A DNA stretch of 64,000 nt. It comes from Cyanidiococcus yangmingshanensis. Lineage: Eukaryota > Rhodophyta > Bangiophyceae > Cyanidiales > Cyanidiaceae. Positions 62,455-64,000 of this stretch are shown here, piece by piece (positions within the stretch are counted from its first letter, which is position 1; each line of letters starts with the position of its first letter). A model generated the notes under the pieces. That model was not told the DNA's origin. It ran no database searches and worked only from the letters and a program-made list of their open reading frames with translations. Where the stretch lies: assembly GCA_013995675.1 (NCBI GenBank), contig VWRR01000017.1, positions 248,001 through 312,000 on the forward strand, written 5' to 3'. The translations under genes and the position numbers were made by a program.

Positions 62455-63344
62455 TGAACCCGGTCAGTAGCGTGTTGGTAACAGGCGAAGTCTGCGCGGT
62501 TCTTCGTCTTGAGGTGAACGAACTGGGAACGTGCAGTTTGAGCTCTACCGGGCAGCACACGGAGAAATGCATCTTTTGCTCGACCAAGGTTAAGGTGCTG
62601 AATACCCAGTCTCCTCTGAAAAGAAAGACTCGCCAGAAACCGACCATTCCGGATCGCTTTCAAATGACGCAAAGGTTTGAAGACCAGCACGGGCGCCATG
62701 AATTGAAACTAACATTTTGTGAATCACGGCGTTGCGTAGGCAGCGCAAGGACGCAAGCGTCTCGTCAAGGCTATCGGCACAACTGAAATCGTGGGCCTCC
62801 TTGTTCGGACACGGAGCTTGCGAGCGCTAACGCAACGAAACCCAAAAACTCGATGGATACTCACCATCCTGGTCAGTACATCGCTTTATGGGAGTGTGGT
62901 CGACACTGGAACCACCACCTGCCAGGTTACGAGCGAGCTCGGCGTGCGAGGAACTCGCGACGGGTGCCCAGCGATGAGTTCCTCGAGAACCAGACTATGG
63001 AAGTATGAGATAAGTGTCTCACCACTGGGAAGGCTCCTATCTCAATGGTTTGTACACGAAGTGCTCCTCAGAGGTTTGCAGTCATCCAGTAGTGACACCT
63101 CTGAAATGGACGATGCGGTATCGTGAAGGTTTTCAAAACAAAGCGCCTCGCTGCAAAGCTGCCTCACATTGGCCCAGCCATTCGAAATAAATTAGAACGA
63201 ACGTTGAAGGCATCCCGAATGGGCTGGACCAACGCGCTGCACTACACTCGCCTTTGATACGCTCTCATCTAGCGGAAACATTTTTCATGAATCAACGTCT
63301 CGGCCAACTCAATACTCGCCAACACCTAGAGATGCTCGTATGCG
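62455..63344. other. intergenic region
   Basis: Convergent region between UNC-50 and the Myb gene. Plus frames at 62427-62786 and 62791-63126 lack recognisable motifs; the second starts at a GTG. Confidence 0.4.
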
Positions 63345-64000
63345 TCAATTGCCTTCTAGTACCGCTTTTGACACGGCGAGTGCCTTGAATCGCAGTCGAC
63401 AATGACTGGGACTCCGTCCATGAAGCTCCGGATAGGTTCGTACAGCCCAGGCCCAGATGTTTTTGTGACCGCGGAAACGGAGCTGCGGACTCGTTTCAGT
63501 GGAGAAGACGTTCCTTTTCCAGGCCGCATTTGCTTCCAAGAGGGCGCGATCCTCCAGGTCGGTCCAGGGACCTCGGCGAATGTTCGGATCGAGTTTGTTC
63601 GCCCAGCGCTGCAGACATTGGATATCGCACCGATCTCTCATGAGCTGAGCGATAAGCGCCCAGCGCCGCCCATAACGAGAAACACACGCTTTGAGTTTTT
63701 CATCCTCTTGAGGTGTCCAGCGAGCCCTGGATATTCGAGGGTCAAGGCAACGCCGCCAGCGAAGTTGACAGTCCTTGGCCGTTCGACCCGGCAACTGTGC
63801 CGCAATCGCAGCCCATCGACCTGGCCCGAGTTCGCTCACCAAAGTTTTCAGACGCTGCTCCTCGGCGAATGTCCATGGTACCCGCTTCCGCTCAGGGTTG
63901 AGTTTCTCTCGGAATCGGTCCAATACTTGTTTATCAGTTCGGAAGCGGGCCAGCGGTTGAGTGCTCGAGTCACCTGTGTTTTGAGTGACCGCGGATAGGC
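63345..64000 (-). CDS. multi-repeat Myb DNA-binding protein, 5' end outside window
   Basis: A Myb/SANT protein with at least three visible repeats; the frame is open to the right edge, so the start is missing. The first partial repeat ends RFREKLNPERKRVPWT. Next come repeats with FAEEQRLKTLVSELGPGRWA, LPGRTAKDCQLRWRRCLDP, then RARWTPQEDEKLKACVSRYG, DIQCLQRWANKLDPNIRRGP, and a last, longer one with WAWAVRTYPELHGRSPSHCR. The LDPxIxxGxWTxxED linkers and four or more tandem repeats resemble the snRNA-promoter factor SNAPC4 or yeast Bas1 more than plant R2R3 Mybs. It would act as a nuclear transcription factor; target genes are unknown. Confidence 0.85.
   Translation of the reverse strand, partial: LSAVTQNTGDSSTQPLARFRTDKQVLDRFREKLNPERKRVPWTFAEEQRLKTLVSELGPGRWAAIAAQLPGRTAKDCQLRWRRCLDPRISRARWTPQEDEKLKACVSRYGRRWALIAQLMRDRCDIQCLQRWANKLDPNIRRGPWTDLEDRALLEANAAWKRNVFSTETSPQLRFRGHKNIWAWAVRTYPELHGRSPSHCRLRFKALAVSKAVLEGN

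Noticed and set aside
1-64000. Tiny introns as the general cause of the frame changes
   Set aside because: In ERCC1, GCVT, ABC1K, the SUMO ligase and PP2A B'' the protein resumes without any missing or extra residues at a one-base change, which leaves no room for an intron.
1-64000. Transposons, viral relics, CRISPR arrays, rRNA genes
   Set aside because: No transposase, reverse transcriptase, integrase or capsid motif, no terminal repeats, no spaced short repeats and no rRNA-like stretch was seen in any frame or on either strand.

Overview
The window looks like a piece of a nuclear chromosome from a compact, intron-poor photosynthetic eukaryote, most likely a unicellular red alga of the Cyanidiophyceae (Cyanidioschyzon/Cyanidiococcus type). 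The reasons are that genes lie on both strands about every 2 kb and nearly all are single open frames; nuclear genes for apparent plastid proteins (CAAD/CURT1-like, DUF760, GDT1/PAM71-like, ABC1 kinase, a possible Psb34-like protein) sit among ordinary eukaryotic housekeeping genes; and a NADPH-oxidase/ferric-reductase-like protein carries a second membrane module inside its NADPH lobe, an arrangement known from red algal homologues. The placement is inference, not proof. No transposon, viral relic, CRISPR array, rRNA or convincing tRNA was seen.

Left part (1-16 kb): 3' end of a kinesin (probably kinesin-6) cut by the window edge; the NOX/FRE oxidoreductase; a small polytopic membrane protein; a sphingomyelinase/endopolyphosphatase-like phosphoesterase lacking some metal ligands; mitochondrial glycine-cleavage T protein; TRAPPC3/Bet3; a Golgi-type sulfotransferase. 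Centre-left (16-32 kb): PP2A B'' regulatory subunit; an LRR protein fused to a pseudo-receiver domain; tRNA-splicing subunit SEN15; ERCC1; a CAAD/CURT1-like thylakoid protein; kinetochore NDC80; a DUF760 plastid protein; an ABC1/UbiB kinase. Centre (32-47 kb): an ANTH (AP180-like) endocytic adaptor with a UIM; a long AT-richer, gene-poor stretch with a RecA-fold protein lacking its Walker A motif; a mitochondrial carrier; a class I aminotransferase; a basic nuclear-looking protein; COX11; a PIAS/SIZ SUMO ligase; a SpoU methyltransferase fragment. Right part (47-64 kb, visibly richer in G+C): mitochondrial bS16, LSm4, REI1/ZNF622, three copies of a 116-bp tandem repeat, the Psb34-like protein, GDT1, cytosolic uS10, topoisomerase III, an EST1/SMG7-like protein, UNC-50, and a multi-repeat Myb protein cut by the right edge.

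The genes do not form one pathway; they are typical scattered nuclear genes, several as divergent pairs on 0.25-0.5 kb shared intergenic DNA. A strong general feature is that about ten conserved genes continue across a single-base frame change, nearly always at a short homopolymer. Because these are mostly essential single-copy genes, an unpolished assembly is the simplest reading, and the spans below are given across such breaks. Starts were moved to the first sensible ATG wherever the open frame began at a non-ATG codon.
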